Source: JACORV01 sp041484135 (lineage in GTDB: Bacteria; Gemmatimonadota; Gemmatimonadetes; Gemmatimonadales; JACORV01). From it: a DNA stretch of 64,000 nucleotides. The position numbers and the translations under genes were made by a program. Each line of letters starts with the position of its first letter. The first letter of the stretch is position 1. This document shows, in pieces, positions 16,760-26,056 of this stretch. Where the stretch lies: contig JBGPHD010000001.1 in NCBI GenBank assembly GCA_041484135.1, forward strand, positions 4,163-68,162, written 5' to 3'. Below the pieces are notes generated by a model, which saw nothing but the letters and a program-made list of their open reading frames with translations, was not told the origin of the DNA and searched no databases.

Positions 16760-19700
16760 TCACGGCCGCACGCCGAGCGCGACCAGGGCCGAGCGCGCCG
16801 AGTCGCGGACCGCCGTCCACGGGGGCTCCGCGTAGAAGAGGAGATCCTGCGCCCGGCGGAAGTAGCGCGTCGCGCCCTCGGTGTCACCGTGCGCGGCGAG
16901 GAGTCTCCCGTGCAGCAGCCACGCGGGTCCGCGCACGACCTGGTCCGCGAACGCGGCGAGGAAGTCCTGCGCTTCGAGGAGCGCAAAAGCGCCGGCCGTG
17001 TCCGCCGCGGCCAGCCTGAGCCGCGTCAGGCGGAAGCGCGGGATCGTCTGCGCGAAGAGCAGCGTGAACGGCGCGCGCGCGGGATCCAGGGCATTGAGGC
17101 CCGCCGCGTACGCCGCCTTGGCCCGCGCGGTGTCCCCTTCCGCCTCCGCGATCCTCCCCGCCAGCGCCGAGCGCAGGCCGCCCACGGCGGGCGGGCCCGT
17201 GCGCGCGAGACCCTCGAGCGCGTTGAGCTGCGCGCGCGCCGCCGCGATGTCGCCCCGCTCGACGGCCACCGCGCCCGCGAGCCAGAGATCGGCGGCGCGC
17301 TCCTTGGCGTCGGCGGGCGGGGCCGACAGCCGGGTGCGGACCGCGCGCGATGCCGCGTCCGCCGTTCCATACCCGAGCAGGAACGCCCAGGAGTGCACCG
17401 GCTGCAGCTCCGCTTCGCCGGGCTGCGCGGTCGTGTGCCCGGCGAGCCGCTGCTCGGCATCCCGCCAGCGCCCCTGGGACAGCAGCGCAGCCACCAGGAA
17501 GCGCGCGCCTTCGCTGCGCACCCTGGGGTCGCGGCCCCTGCGGGTCATCTCCTCGAGCGCGAGCTGCGCGCTGGCCAGATCGGCGCGGTCGCGCGCCGTC
17601 TGCGCGCCGGAGATCGCGCCGAACTCGAGCACCCTGTCGGCGAAGGTGCCCACCCGCGCCAGCATCGCGCGCTTCTCGCCCGTGGTGCCGAACAGCACGA
17701 CCCGCCCGATCGCCAAGGTGCGGCCGATGGGCGACGTCGAGTCCGCGGCCAGGTAGCGGCGGATGTGTTCTTCCGCGTCGGTCCGTCGGTCGAGCCAGAG
17801 GTCGAGCGAGACGAGGTGCATCACCGCCGGCGCCGCGTCGGGCCACAGCTCCAGCGCGCGGTTGAACGCCGAGACGGCGGAGTCCGGTGGCAGGCCCGCC
17901 TGCGCGCCGAAGTGGTAGCGGACCTCGCCGAGGGCGAACCAGCCGTCGAGGAACGTGGAGTCCTCCGCCACGATGCGGCGCAGCTGGTCTTCGGCCTCCG
18001 CCACGCGGCCGCTGTCGAAGAGCATGAGGTAGGCGGCGATGAGCCGGCCCTCGAGGGACCCCACCCGCGGGAGGACGCCCTTCACCCCGCGCACCGCCTC
18101 GCGCACCCGGTCCTCCGTCGGCTCCTGCTGGAGGTCCGCCAGGAATCGCTTGTACCGGGCCGGTGCGAAGGTGGAGTCGAGCGCCAGGACGCGGTCGTAC
18201 TCGCGCACCGCCGCCGCGTAGTCCGCGCGGCGGAAGGCGTCGTCGGCGGCGTCGAAGGCGCGCACCGCTTCCAGCGACGCGGGCGCCTGGCTGGCGCCGC
18301 CGGCGAGGCCGAGTTCGCGTCCCGCGCGGCCCTGCGTCAGGCGCAGCACCACGGAGTCGGCGACCGCGAGGTCGAGCCCGGGCGCGACGAGGCGGCCCAG
18401 GTCGAGGGCGTGCCCGGTCGCCACTTCCACCAGCCGGAGCTGGACCTCCCGGCCGGCGCCGGACCGGCCGACGAAGCCGTGCAGGATCCACGACGCGCCG
18501 GCCCGCCGTGCCGCCGCGCGCACCTCCGCCGACGCGGGGTCGCCGCCCGGCGGCGCGAAGACCCGCGGATCGGCGACCCGCACCGCGGTGAAGCCGCCTA
18601 ACTGATACCGGAGCAGCGGGAGGAGCGAGTCCGCCGCCGCCGTGTCGCCATCGAAGCGCATGATGGCGATGCCGTGCGTGGCCGGCCCCGCCGCCGCCGG
18701 GGTCGGCCCGGCGCGACCCTTGGCGAGCACGCCCATCCGGATGGCCGCCGCCACCACCACCCCGGCCGCCGCGACGCCCCACCAGAGCCGGTGCCGCCAG
18801 GGCACGCCCCCGGCCGCCGATCGGGCCGCGAACGGCTCCAGCGCCGCGAGCAGCGCGTCCACGCTCGGCCAGCGGTCCTCGCGCCGCGGCGCGACCGCGC
18901 GCGCCACCACTTCCGCGAGCCCGTCAGGCAGGTCCGGCCGCAGGCGGCGGGTCGCGCGCCGCGCCTCCGACGTCGCGATGGGCCAGCCGCCGGAGTCCTG
19001 GTCCTCGAGCCGCTTCCCCGTCAGCATCTCGAACGCCACCACGCCCAGCGCGTACACGTCGACCCGCCCGTCCACGTCGGACGTGCCGGCCGCCTGCTCG
19101 GGCGCCATGTAGCCCGGCGTCCCGATCGCCACGCCCGAATGCGTCATCCGCTCGGCCGCCGCGGCCCGCGAGATGCCGAAGTCGGCCACCAGCGCGCGGC
19201 CGCCCTCACGCTCGAGCAGGATGTTCTGCGGCTTGATGTCGCGGTGCACCACGCCCTGCCGGTGCGCGTAGGCGAGCGCGCTCCCCACCTCGCGCATCAC
19301 GCGCAGCGCCTCGGCCACCGGGAGCGCCCCCGCCTTGATGCGCTCGGCGAGCGATTCACCCTCGACGTAGGCCATGGCGAAGTAGGGAGTGCCCATGTCG
19401 CCCCCGGCGCCGTACACCGGGACGATGTGCGGATGCGAGAGCCGCGCCGCCGTCTCGGCTTCGCGCCGGAACCGCTCGACGCTCGCCGGACGCATCGCAT
19501 CGAGGGCGGGCAGCACCTTCAGCGCGGCGAGCCGGCCCAGCTTGCGGTCACGGCCGAGGAAGACCCACCCCATCCCGCCGCGGCCGATCTCGCTCACCAC
19601 CTCGTACTCGGCCCGCGCCGCATCGGCCAGGCGTGCGCGCACCGTGTCGCGCGCCTCCCGCTCGTCGGTCCCGGTGAGCGACGCGGCGACGGGCGCCCCG

Positions 19701-19768
19701 CATGCCGGGCACGTGCCGGCCCACGGCGTGAGGGACGCGCCGCATCGCGTGCAGTTGGTGGTCGTCAT
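16760..19768 (-). CDS. Receptor Ser/Thr protein kinase with zinc ribbon and TPR domain
   Basis: A 1002-residue bacterial Ser/Thr kinase. It opens with a Cys4 zinc ribbon (CTRC at 6-9, CPAC at 20-23). The kinase domain (about 55-315) has the Gly loop IGRGGMGWVF, Lys84, the HRD motif at 175-177, DFG at 196-198 and APE at 222-224, so it should be active. One membrane segment follows (about 328-347). The extracytoplasmic part has a TolB-N-like segment (LLRYQLGGFTAVRV) and then TPR-like helices from about 480 to 980. This layout is common in Gemmatimonadota and Acidobacteriota. Gene order puts it just upstream of the two glycosidases, 25 bases apart, so they may share a transcript. Confidence 0.93.
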   Translation of the reverse strand: MTTTNCTRCGASLTPWAGTCPACGAPVAASLTGTDEREARDTVRARLADAARAEYEVVSEIGRGGMGWVFLGRDRKLGRLAALKVLPALDAMRPASVERFRREAETAARLSHPHIVPVYGAGGDMGTPYFAMAYVEGESLAERIKAGALPVAEALRVMREVGSALAYAHRQGVVHRDIKPQNILLEREGGRALVADFGISRAAAAERMTHSGVAIGTPGYMAPEQAAGTSDVDGRVDVYALGVVAFEMLTGKRLEDQDSGGWPIATSEARRATRRLRPDLPDGLAEVVARAVAPRREDRWPSVDALLAALEPFAARSAAGGVPWRHRLWWGVAAAGVVVAAAIRMGVLAKGRAGPTPAAAGPATHGIAIMRFDGDTAAADSLLPLLRYQLGGFTAVRVADPRVFAPPGGDPASAEVRAAARRAGASWILHGFVGRSGAGREVQLRLVEVATGHALDLGRLVAPGLDLAVADSVVLRLTQGRAGRELGLAGGASQAPASLEAVRAFDAADDAFRRADYAAAVREYDRVLALDSTFAPARYKRFLADLQQEPTEDRVREAVRGVKGVLPRVGSLEGRLIAAYLMLFDSGRVAEAEDQLRRIVAEDSTFLDGWFALGEVRYHFGAQAGLPPDSAVSAFNRALELWPDAAPAVMHLVSLDLWLDRRTDAEEHIRRYLAADSTSPIGRTLAIGRVVLFGTTGEKRAMLARVGTFADRVLEFGAISGAQTARDRADLASAQLALEEMTRRGRDPRVRSEGARFLVAALLSQGRWRDAEQRLAGHTTAQPGEAELQPVHSWAFLLGYGTADAASRAVRTRLSAPPADAKERAADLWLAGAVAVERGDIAAARAQLNALEGLARTGPPAVGGLRSALAGRIAEAEGDTARAKAAYAAGLNALDPARAPFTLLFAQTIPRFRLTRLRLAAADTAGAFALLEAQDFLAAFADQVVRGPAWLLHGRLLAAHGDTEGATRYFRRAQDLLFYAEPPWTAVRDSARSALVALGVRP

Positions 19769-19821
19769 CAGCCTAGAGATTTACGACAGGAAAGCTGGTG
19801 CAGCCAGTCGCATTGCCCGCC

Positions 19822-20943
19822 CTAGGGCACGAAGATGCGGCGGATGACGTGATGGCCGGCATCGGCGGCGTAGAGGAATCCCTGGGCCTGGGCCAGCCCG
19901 GCCGGCACCGACGTGGTGGTGAGCCCCGCCTCCAGGAGGTCGGGCCCGATCACCGAGTCGCCGTTCCCCATGAAGGTGCTGATCCGTCCCGACGCGAGCT
20001 GGATGGCCCGTACGCGGCGGTTCTCGCGATCGGCCACGAGCAGGACCTGGCCCACCAGCACGATGCGGACCGGTTGGTTGAACTGGCCCGACAGCGCCGG
20101 CCCGCCGTCGCCCCCGAAGGCCGCCAGCCCGCTCCCGGCCACGGTGGAGATGCGGCCGTCGGCGGCGACGTGCCGGATCACCTGGTTCCCGGTGTCGGCG
20201 ACGTACAGCTCGCCGTTGACCACCGCGACGCCGCGCGGCGCGAAGAGCCGCGCGCTCACGGCCGCGCCGCCGTCGCCGCTGTATCCGCCTTCGCCGCGCC
20301 CCACCGCGGGCCGTACCGTGAATTCCCCGGTCGCCCCGTCCCGCGCGATCGACACGATCCGGTGGTTGGCGACCTCCGCCACGTAGACCGTTCCGTCCGT
20401 TCCCACCGCGATGTCGTCGGGCTCGCTCGTCGGCGCGGTGCGGGCCACGGCGCCGGAATCCGCGAGGCCGCGCACGCCGGTCCCGAAGAAGGGCCGCGCC
20501 GAATCCGCCAGGAGGTCGATCAACCACACCGCGTGTTCCCGCGAGTCCACGACGAGCAGCGAATCGCCGCTGGGGAAGGCGGCGATGGCGCTGGGCAGCT
20601 GGAAGCAGAGAGCGCGCGCGGGGACGGGGGCGAGCACGGTCTGGAGGCAGCCCGCCTCCCCGGCCACGATGCGCTCGGTCCCGGTCGCCGTCACGACGCG
20701 CACCACGCGGTTGCCGGTGTCCGCGATGTACAGCGTTCCCCCCGGCAGCGCGGCGATGCCCGACGGATCGGCGAGCGCCTCGCTGCGCGCGTCCCCCTCC
20801 GCGGCGCCGAGTCCGGACTCGCCCGGCACGCCCGCGACGACGCGCGCGAGGCCCGGCTGGTCCCCCACCACGATCTCGGTGGGACCGCAGGCCGGCAGCA
20901 GCGCCGCGAGCGCCAGGGCTACGGCGAGAGGTCGACGGTCCAT
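19822..20943 (-). CDS. NHL-repeat lipoprotein
   Basis: A 373-residue lipoprotein: signal peptide with lipobox LLPAC near residue 19, then a beta-propeller of NHL repeats. Repeats show LYIADTGNRVVRVV, VYVAEVANHRIVSI, LYVADTGNQVIRHV, LLVADRENRRVRAI and LYAADAGHHVIRRI, together with the linking motifs STVAGSG and GGDGGPAL typical of secreted NHL propellers. It is likely held at the outer or inner membrane facing the periplasm; its binding partner is unknown. The ATG at 20943 lies inside the last 25 bases of the upstream propeller lipoprotein, in another frame, so translation is probably coupled. Confidence 0.88.
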   Translation of the reverse strand: MDRRPLAVALALAALLPACGPTEIVVGDQPGLARVVAGVPGESGLGAAEGDARSEALADPSGIAALPGGTLYIADTGNRVVRVVTATGTERIVAGEAGCLQTVLAPVPARALCFQLPSAIAAFPSGDSLLVVDSREHAVWLIDLLADSARPFFGTGVRGLADSGAVARTAPTSEPDDIAVGTDGTVYVAEVANHRIVSIARDGATGEFTVRPAVGRGEGGYSGDGGAAVSARLFAPRGVAVVNGELYVADTGNQVIRHVAADGRISTVAGSGLAAFGGDGGPALSGQFNQPVRIVLVGQVLLVADRENRRVRAIQLASGRISTFMGNGDSVIGPDLLEAGLTTTSVPAGLAQAQGFLYAADAGHHVIRRIFVP

Positions 20944-22064
20944 ACGTCCTGGTTGCCGGCGGCCCGCGATACGTACGCGGCGCGACGCCCGTCCAGCGAC
21001 ACGGCGGGCTCGGCGGCGCCGGCGGTTCCCGGGATCAGCTGTTCGATACCGGTGGTGAGGTCGATCAGCACGAGACCGGTGCCGCGGCGGACGAGCAGCG
21101 CGTTCGACGACGGCATCCAGGCCGCCTCCTCGCCCGGCCCCACCCGCGTCAGGCCCGAGCCGTCGGGCGCGACCACCCACACGTCCGGTTCGACCGTGGT
21201 GTAGGTCGTGTGGCTCGCGTAGCAGGCCCGGGCACCGAGGAAGATGAAGACGCACGCGCTGGTGCGAACGCTATCCCGCGCGTAATGCGCGAACGCGATG
21301 CGCGCGCCGTCCGGCGACCAGTGCGGGAAGCCGGCGTCGCTCAGCCCCGGGATCATGACGAGTGCGTCGGTGCTCGCCTCCCAGATCCACAGCGCGTTCC
21401 CGTCGCTGACCACGAGACGCGTCCCGTCGGGCGACCACGACGGCCCGAACGCGGCCGCGCGGTCGTCGCGGCGCCGGGCGAAGATAGGATTGAAGATGAC
21501 GCGCACCAGACCCAGCCCCAGCGAATCGGCGTACTCGATCCCGTACAGCGTGAGGCTGAGCGTCGGCAGCCCTGACGCCGATCGCAACGGGACCGGAAGG
21601 TCCACGAGCACGACCTCGAGATCGGACACCGAGGGCCATGGGTCCGTGCCGCACGGGCAGAGCGCCCCGGCGGTGAACAAGAACCCGACCCCGGCCCGCG
21701 TCCCGACCGGCGCACGCTCAACGGGGAGGGCCTCCGTGCCGAAGGGCGACGCGTACCCCGGGGCTTCTTCGACCGCGGTGCCGCCTCCGACCGGTACCGT
21801 CACGCGCAACCACTGGCCGGGCGCCGCGGGCGGGAGCCCGCGCGTCGCGTACGAGACGGCCTTCCCGTCGGCGGACCAGATCGGCGTGACGTCGGGTCCG
21901 AGATTGTAGGTCAGGCGGCGGAAGCCGCCACCGGTCACGAACCTGGGCTTGGGCGCGACGAACCCGTCGTCGGAGGCGCCGCACGCCGCCGCACTCACGG
22001 CGAGGAGAAGCAGGACGCCTCGGCGAGCCGCCGAGGCGTGATGGGAAAGCCGTTGATGACGCAA
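20919..22064 (-). CDS. TolB-like WD40 beta-propeller lipoprotein (paralogue 1)
   Basis: A 381-residue lipoprotein with lipobox AAAC (Cys about 28) followed by TolB-type propeller blades, seen as TPIWSADGKAVSY, SPDGTRLVVSDGN, HWSPDGARIAFAH, VWVVAPDGSGLTRV and EPAVSLDGRRAAYVS. It is the same length as the gene at 22129 and alignable throughout, so the two are tandem duplicates. The two copies differ most in the CPCGTDPW loop region and signal peptide. Start is a TTG at 22064, 6 bases after a strong -10 box, suggesting leaderless translation. The function of these peptidoglycan-side propellers is probably binding; no enzyme motif is present. Confidence 0.85.
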   Translation of the reverse strand: MRHQRLSHHASAARRGVLLLLAVSAAACGASDDGFVAPKPRFVTGGGFRRLTYNLGPDVTPIWSADGKAVSYATRGLPPAAPGQWLRVTVPVGGGTAVEEAPGYASPFGTEALPVERAPVGTRAGVGFLFTAGALCPCGTDPWPSVSDLEVVLVDLPVPLRSASGLPTLSLTLYGIEYADSLGLGLVRVIFNPIFARRRDDRAAAFGPSWSPDGTRLVVSDGNALWIWEASTDALVMIPGLSDAGFPHWSPDGARIAFAHYARDSVRTSACVFIFLGARACYASHTTYTTVEPDVWVVAPDGSGLTRVGPGEEAAWMPSSNALLVRRGTGLVLIDLTTGIEQLIPGTAGAAEPAVSLDGRRAAYVSRAAGNQDVWTVDLSP

Positions 22065-22070
22065 GAGGCT

Positions 22071-22099
22071 AGTGTACTTCTTCCGCCGCGCCCCAGCAA
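22071..22099 (-). promoter_or_regulatory. Sigma70-like promoter of propeller lipoprotein 1
   Basis: Minus strand: -35 TTGCTG (22099-22094), 17-base spacer, -10 TACACT (22076-22071), 6 bases, then the TTG start. The same element occurs before the duplicate gene (23284-23312). Similarity between the two upstream regions stops just past the -35, as expected for a conserved promoter. Confidence 0.6.
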
Positions 22100-22128
22100 G
22101 CGCGCCACACCATGAGACCGAAACAACG

Positions 22129-23274
22129 CTACGGCGAGATCTCCACCGTCCAGACGTCCTGGTTGCCGGTGGCCCGCGACACGTACGCCGCGAGACGCCC
22201 GTCCGCCGACACCGCGGGCTCGGCGGCCCCGGCGGTTCCCGCGATCGGCTGCTCGATGCCGGTCGTGAGATCGATCAGCACGAGACCGGTGCCGCGGCGC
22301 ACGAGCAGCGCGTTGGAGGACGGCAGCCAGGCCGCCTCCTCGCCCAGCCCGACCCGCGTGAGGCCCGAGCCGTCGGGCGCGACGACCCACACGTCCGGAG
22401 CGATGGTAAAGGTGGTCGTCGTGCGCGCGCGGCACACGATGTCACCCTGGAAGATGAAGGTGCAGAAGTTGGTGCGCACGGTGTCGCGTGCATAGTGCGC
22501 GAAGGCGATGCGCGTGCCGTCCGGCGACCAGTGCGGGAAGCCCGCGTCGCTGACGCCCGGCACAGGCTGGAGCGCGGCAGTGCCAGGCTCCCAGATCCAC
22601 AGCCGGTCGCCGTCGCTCACGACGACGCGGCTCCCGTCAGGCGACGTGGACGGCCCGAAAGCGGCCGCGCGGTCGTCGCGGCGCCGCGTGAAGACCGGGT
22701 TGAAGAGGATGGTGTAGAGCGGGTCCCCGAGCGAGTCCGCCACCTGGCGTCCGGCCAGCGTCAGGTTGAGCGTCGGCAGCGACGACCCCGACCGGGGCGG
22801 GCCCGCGAGGTCCACCGCCGTGACCACGAGGGTGGACACCGTCGGCCACGGGTCCGTGCCGCACGCGCAGTCCTTGCCCGCGGGGACCATGAACGCGACC
22901 GCCGCTTGCGTCCCGATCAGCGCGTGCACGGCCGACAGCGCCTCGGTGCCGAACACCGGCCGGTAACCCGGGGCGTCCTCGACGGCGGTGCCGCCCTCGG
23001 CTGGCACGGCCGCGCGCAACCACTGATCCGACGGGGCGGGTGGCAGTCCCAGGGTCACGTACGAGAGTGTCCGCCCGTCGGCCGCCCAGGTGGGCGAGAG
23101 ATCAGGACCGGAGTTGTACGTGAGGCGCCGGAAGCCGCCGCCGAGCGGGAACCGGGGTTGAGCGACGACGAGCGCGTCGTCGGAGGTGCGGCACGAAGCC
23201 GTGCCGAGCGCGAGGAGCAACAGCAGACGCCGGCGCGTCGCCAAGGCTTGACAGAACAGGCGGAAAGAGCGCAA
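22129..23274 (-). CDS. TolB-like WD40 beta-propeller lipoprotein (paralogue 2)
   Basis: A 381-residue lipoprotein, tandem paralogue of the gene at 20919. Signal peptide with lipobox GTASC (Cys about 28), then propeller blades: SPTWAADGRTLSYV, SPDGSRVVVSDGD, HWSPDGTRIAFAH, VWVVAPDGSGLTRV, EPAVSADGRLAAYVS. The C-terminal third is nearly identical to paralogue 1, while the signal peptide and the middle differ, so the copies have been diverging or partly converted. TTG start at 23274, 9 bases after a -10 box. It is divergent from, and only one base away from, the TonB-dependent receptor start. Confidence 0.85.
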   Translation of the reverse strand: MRSFRLFCQALATRRRLLLLLALGTASCRTSDDALVVAQPRFPLGGGFRRLTYNSGPDLSPTWAADGRTLSYVTLGLPPAPSDQWLRAAVPAEGGTAVEDAPGYRPVFGTEALSAVHALIGTQAAVAFMVPAGKDCACGTDPWPTVSTLVVTAVDLAGPPRSGSSLPTLNLTLAGRQVADSLGDPLYTILFNPVFTRRRDDRAAAFGPSTSPDGSRVVVSDGDRLWIWEPGTAALQPVPGVSDAGFPHWSPDGTRIAFAHYARDTVRTNFCTFIFQGDIVCRARTTTTFTIAPDVWVVAPDGSGLTRVGLGEEAAWLPSSNALLVRRGTGLVLIDLTTGIEQPIAGTAGAAEPAVSADGRLAAYVSRATGNQDVWTVEISP

Positions 23275-23275
23275 G

Positions 23276-26056
23276 GTGGCGCTAGTGTACTTGTTCCGCT
23301 ATTCCCCGGCAAGCACCATCGCGCTGCTGCTCGCCGCCACCGTCGCGGCCCCCTCCGCAGTCCTTGCGCAGGGGAGCGGGCGCGTGATCGGTGTGGTGCG
23401 GGACCGCGAGACGGGCCAGCCGGTGGACGGAGCCAACCTGCTCCTCGCCGGCACGCCGCGCGTCCAGCTCACCGACAACGCCGGGCGCTTCGTCTTCCTC
23501 GGCATGACGCTCGGGGAGTTCGTGCTGGTGGTGCGGCGGGTGGGGTACGAGGCCCTGTCGGTCCGCGGGCGGGTCTCCGGCGCGGCCCCGACCGAGCTCA
23601 CGATCCAGCTCCACGCCACGGCGACCCCGACGCTCGGCGAGATCGAGGTCTCCGCCAAGCCGTTCCAGCGCACCGACGAGCCCGCCAGCGTGCAGACGGT
23701 GGACCGCCAGCAGCTCCGGATGGCCCCCGTCACGACCCTCACGGACGTGATCGACATCCAGGCGGGCGTCTCGGACGGCCACTTCCGCGGCGGCCGCACC
23801 GGCCAGGCGATCCTGATGATCGATGGCCTCGACGTGCGCGACCAGTTCGCCCTGAGCGAGCTCGGGACCACGATGGACCTCTCGCCCACCGCGATCGAGG
23901 AACTCAGCGTCGTCACGGGCGGCTTCGGGGCGCAATACGGGAACGCCCTGTCGGGCGTGGTGGACGTGGCGACCCGCAGCGGCTCGCCTAACCACTGGGA
24001 GTCGCGCGCGTCGCTGAACGGCGGCCAGCTGCTCCCCGACCGCCTCGGCTACGGCCAGTCGCGGACCGAGCTCTCCGCCGGCGGCCCGCTGCGGTTCCTC
24101 GGCAGCGGCGTCACCCTGTTCATGGACGCCACGGCCTCCACCGCGGAGGACGCGGAGCCGCGCCTCCACGGCCTCACCTGCCTCACGCCCAGCCCCGGGG
24201 ACAGCTGCCTGTTCGCGCGCGCGATCATCCCGCACCATCGGGGCGACCAGCTCACGGCATTCTCGCGGATCGACTTCCCGGTCTCGCCCGTGACCTCGTT
24301 CACGCTCACGGGACTCTGGACCCGCGGCCAGCAGGAGCTCTACTCCACGCGGTTCAAGTACGATCTGGACAACTACCTCGCCGAGCGGCGCACCTCGGCG
24401 CACGTCGCCTTCAGCGCCCAGCACCAGGCCGGCGGCGGCTCGCGCGCCGCGCTGCTGACGGCCCGCGTGGCGCTCACCCGGACCGCCAGTTACCTCGGCG
24501 TGCCGGTGGCGGGAGACCGGCCCGGCACCGGTGGCCTGCCGTGGCGGCGGCTGCGCTTCCGGGGCGAGGACTTCGTGGCCGAGCCCGTGGAGCAGCAGAT
24601 CCAGGAGGCGAAGGGCGTGCCGGGCTACGTGCTCGCCGATGACTTCACCGGGCCCGTCTACGGCGCGTGGGGCCGCGGCCTCTTCGTCACGAGCGGCACC
24701 AGCGGCATCGTCCAGCGGCACCAGACCGACATGCTCACGGTGGACCTCTCGAGCACGACGCAGGTGAGCCCGCAGCATCTGCTCGTGATCGGCGGCACCT
24801 TCAAGCTGATCCACGTGCAGGCCTACGAGCGGACCGCCGCGGCGCTCGCCGCCGCCTCCCCCAGCGCGGCGTCGTTCTTCCCCCGGGTGGCCTCGCTCTA
24901 CATCACCAACACGCTGAAGCCCCTGGGCGGCGCCACCCTGACCCTCGGCGCGCGCCTCGAAGCCTTCAACCCGCGGATCCAGTTCACCACGGACCGGCGG
25001 ACCGTTGGTGCGCCGATCGAGAACGCGAAGTGGAGCACGCTCGTGATGCCGCGGATCGGCTTCGTCATGCCGCTCACCGACGTCGGTCTCAGGCACACCG
25101 TGGCCCGGTGGAACTTCGGCATCTCCAGCCAGCCGCCGGCGTTCCAGTTCTTCTTCGATTCGGGCGTCGATGACAGCCTGAACACGACGCTCCGGCGCCA
25201 GGGGAATCCGGCCCTCGGCTTCGAGCGCGCCACCTCGTACGAAGCGGGGATCACGCAGCTCCTGACGCCGGACCTCCTGGTCGGCGTCACGGGCTACTAC
25301 AAGGACCTGACCGGGCTGGTGACGAGCGGCGTGCCGTTGGCGGCCGCGGGACGGCTCTTCTCGAACCTCGACGGGGGGCGGATCTACGGCGTGGAAGCGA
25401 GCCTCGACCTGGGGAGTCATCTCGGCCGGAAGCTCCGCCTCTCCTACAGCTACCAGCAGGCGCAGGGGACCGTGTCCACGCCGTTCGATTCGACCTCCGC
25501 GACGCCCGGGACGCGCGGGCTGGAGATCCCGCTGGCGTTCGATCGCCGGCACGCGATCGACCTGCTCGCCATCTGGGCGCCGCCCGAAGGGCGCTGGAAC
25601 GCTTCCCTCTCCGGCACCGCGGGGAGCGGTTACCCGATCCCGGGCCGGACCGACGGACAGCGGCTGCCGTGGAGCGTGCTGGTGAACGGCCGCCTGACGA
25701 TGACGGCGCACTGGCGTGGGCATTCGGTCGAGTTGTACGCGGAGGGGCGCAACCTGCTCGCCTGGCGGACGCTGCGCACGGCGCGTCCCGAGACGGGCAA
25801 CGAGACCGTGATCCTGGATTCGCTGGAGGCGCGCGCCTCGCGTGAGACCCAGGGCGCGCTCACGATCCCGAAGGAGTCGTCGCTCTACACGCCGATCTTC
25901 GACCTCGACAACGACGGGCTCCTGAGCGCGGCCGAGCAGTATGCGGCGCGCCGCGCCGCCCTCCTCGATGCCGCCGATCCCACCCTCTACTTCGGGCCGC
26001 CGCGCCTGGTGCGGGTGGGCATCGTGATATCGCTCCCCGGCGCTATAACGCCTTGA
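23276..26056 (+). CDS. TonB-dependent outer-membrane receptor with regulatory-like N-terminal domain
   Basis: A 926-residue receptor. Signal peptide (cleavage near VLAQ, about residue 37), a carboxypeptidase-regulatory-like beta-sandwich (about 40-120: GVVRDRETGQPVDGANL), a plug domain (about 130-240: TDVIDIQAGVSDGHFRGGRTG, shown here in part as DVIDIQAGV), then a beta-barrel with a late TBDR motif YSYQQAQG. Near the C-terminus is a calcium-loop-like LDNDGLLSAAEQ, an unusual insertion before the last strand. It imports an unknown ligand using TonB. GTG at 23276 is the longest start; TTG at 23291 would also leave a full signal peptide. The start lies back to back with the divergent lipoprotein gene, whose promoter falls inside the receptor's first codons. 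Confidence 0.9.
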   Translation: MALVYLFRYSPASTIALLLAATVAAPSAVLAQGSGRVIGVVRDRETGQPVDGANLLLAGTPRVQLTDNAGRFVFLGMTLGEFVLVVRRVGYEALSVRGRVSGAAPTELTIQLHATATPTLGEIEVSAKPFQRTDEPASVQTVDRQQLRMAPVTTLTDVIDIQAGVSDGHFRGGRTGQAILMIDGLDVRDQFALSELGTTMDLSPTAIEELSVVTGGFGAQYGNALSGVVDVATRSGSPNHWESRASLNGGQLLPDRLGYGQSRTELSAGGPLRFLGSGVTLFMDATASTAEDAEPRLHGLTCLTPSPGDSCLFARAIIPHHRGDQLTAFSRIDFPVSPVTSFTLTGLWTRGQQELYSTRFKYDLDNYLAERRTSAHVAFSAQHQAGGGSRAALLTARVALTRTASYLGVPVAGDRPGTGGLPWRRLRFRGEDFVAEPVEQQIQEAKGVPGYVLADDFTGPVYGAWGRGLFVTSGTSGIVQRHQTDMLTVDLSSTTQVSPQHLLVIGGTFKLIHVQAYERTAAALAAASPSAASFFPRVASLYITNTLKPLGGATLTLGARLEAFNPRIQFTTDRRTVGAPIENAKWSTLVMPRIGFVMPLTDVGLRHTVARWNFGISSQPPAFQFFFDSGVDDSLNTTLRRQGNPALGFERATSYEAGITQLLTPDLLVGVTGYYKDLTGLVTSGVPLAAAGRLFSNLDGGRIYGVEASLDLGSHLGRKLRLSYSYQQAQGTVSTPFDSTSATPGTRGLEIPLAFDRRHAIDLLAIWAPPEGRWNASLSGTAGSGYPIPGRTDGQRLPWSVLVNGRLTMTAHWRGHSVELYAEGRNLLAWRTLRTARPETGNETVILDSLEARASRETQGALTIPKESSLYTPIFDLDNDGLLSAAEQYAARRAALLDAADPTLYFGPPRLVRVGIVISLPGAITP
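23284..23312 (-). promoter_or_regulatory. Sigma70-like promoter of propeller lipoprotein 2
   Basis: Minus strand: -35 TTGCCG (23312-23307), 17-base spacer, -10 TACACT (23289-23284), 9 bases to the TTG start. It lies within the receptor gene's signal-peptide codons and is the duplicate of the element at 22071-22099. Confidence 0.58.

Noticed and set aside
23248..23253. Perfect TTGACA as a -35 box for the TonB-dependent receptor
   Set aside because: No -10-like hexamer occurs at 16-18 bases downstream (GCAAGG region), so it cannot be called a promoter.
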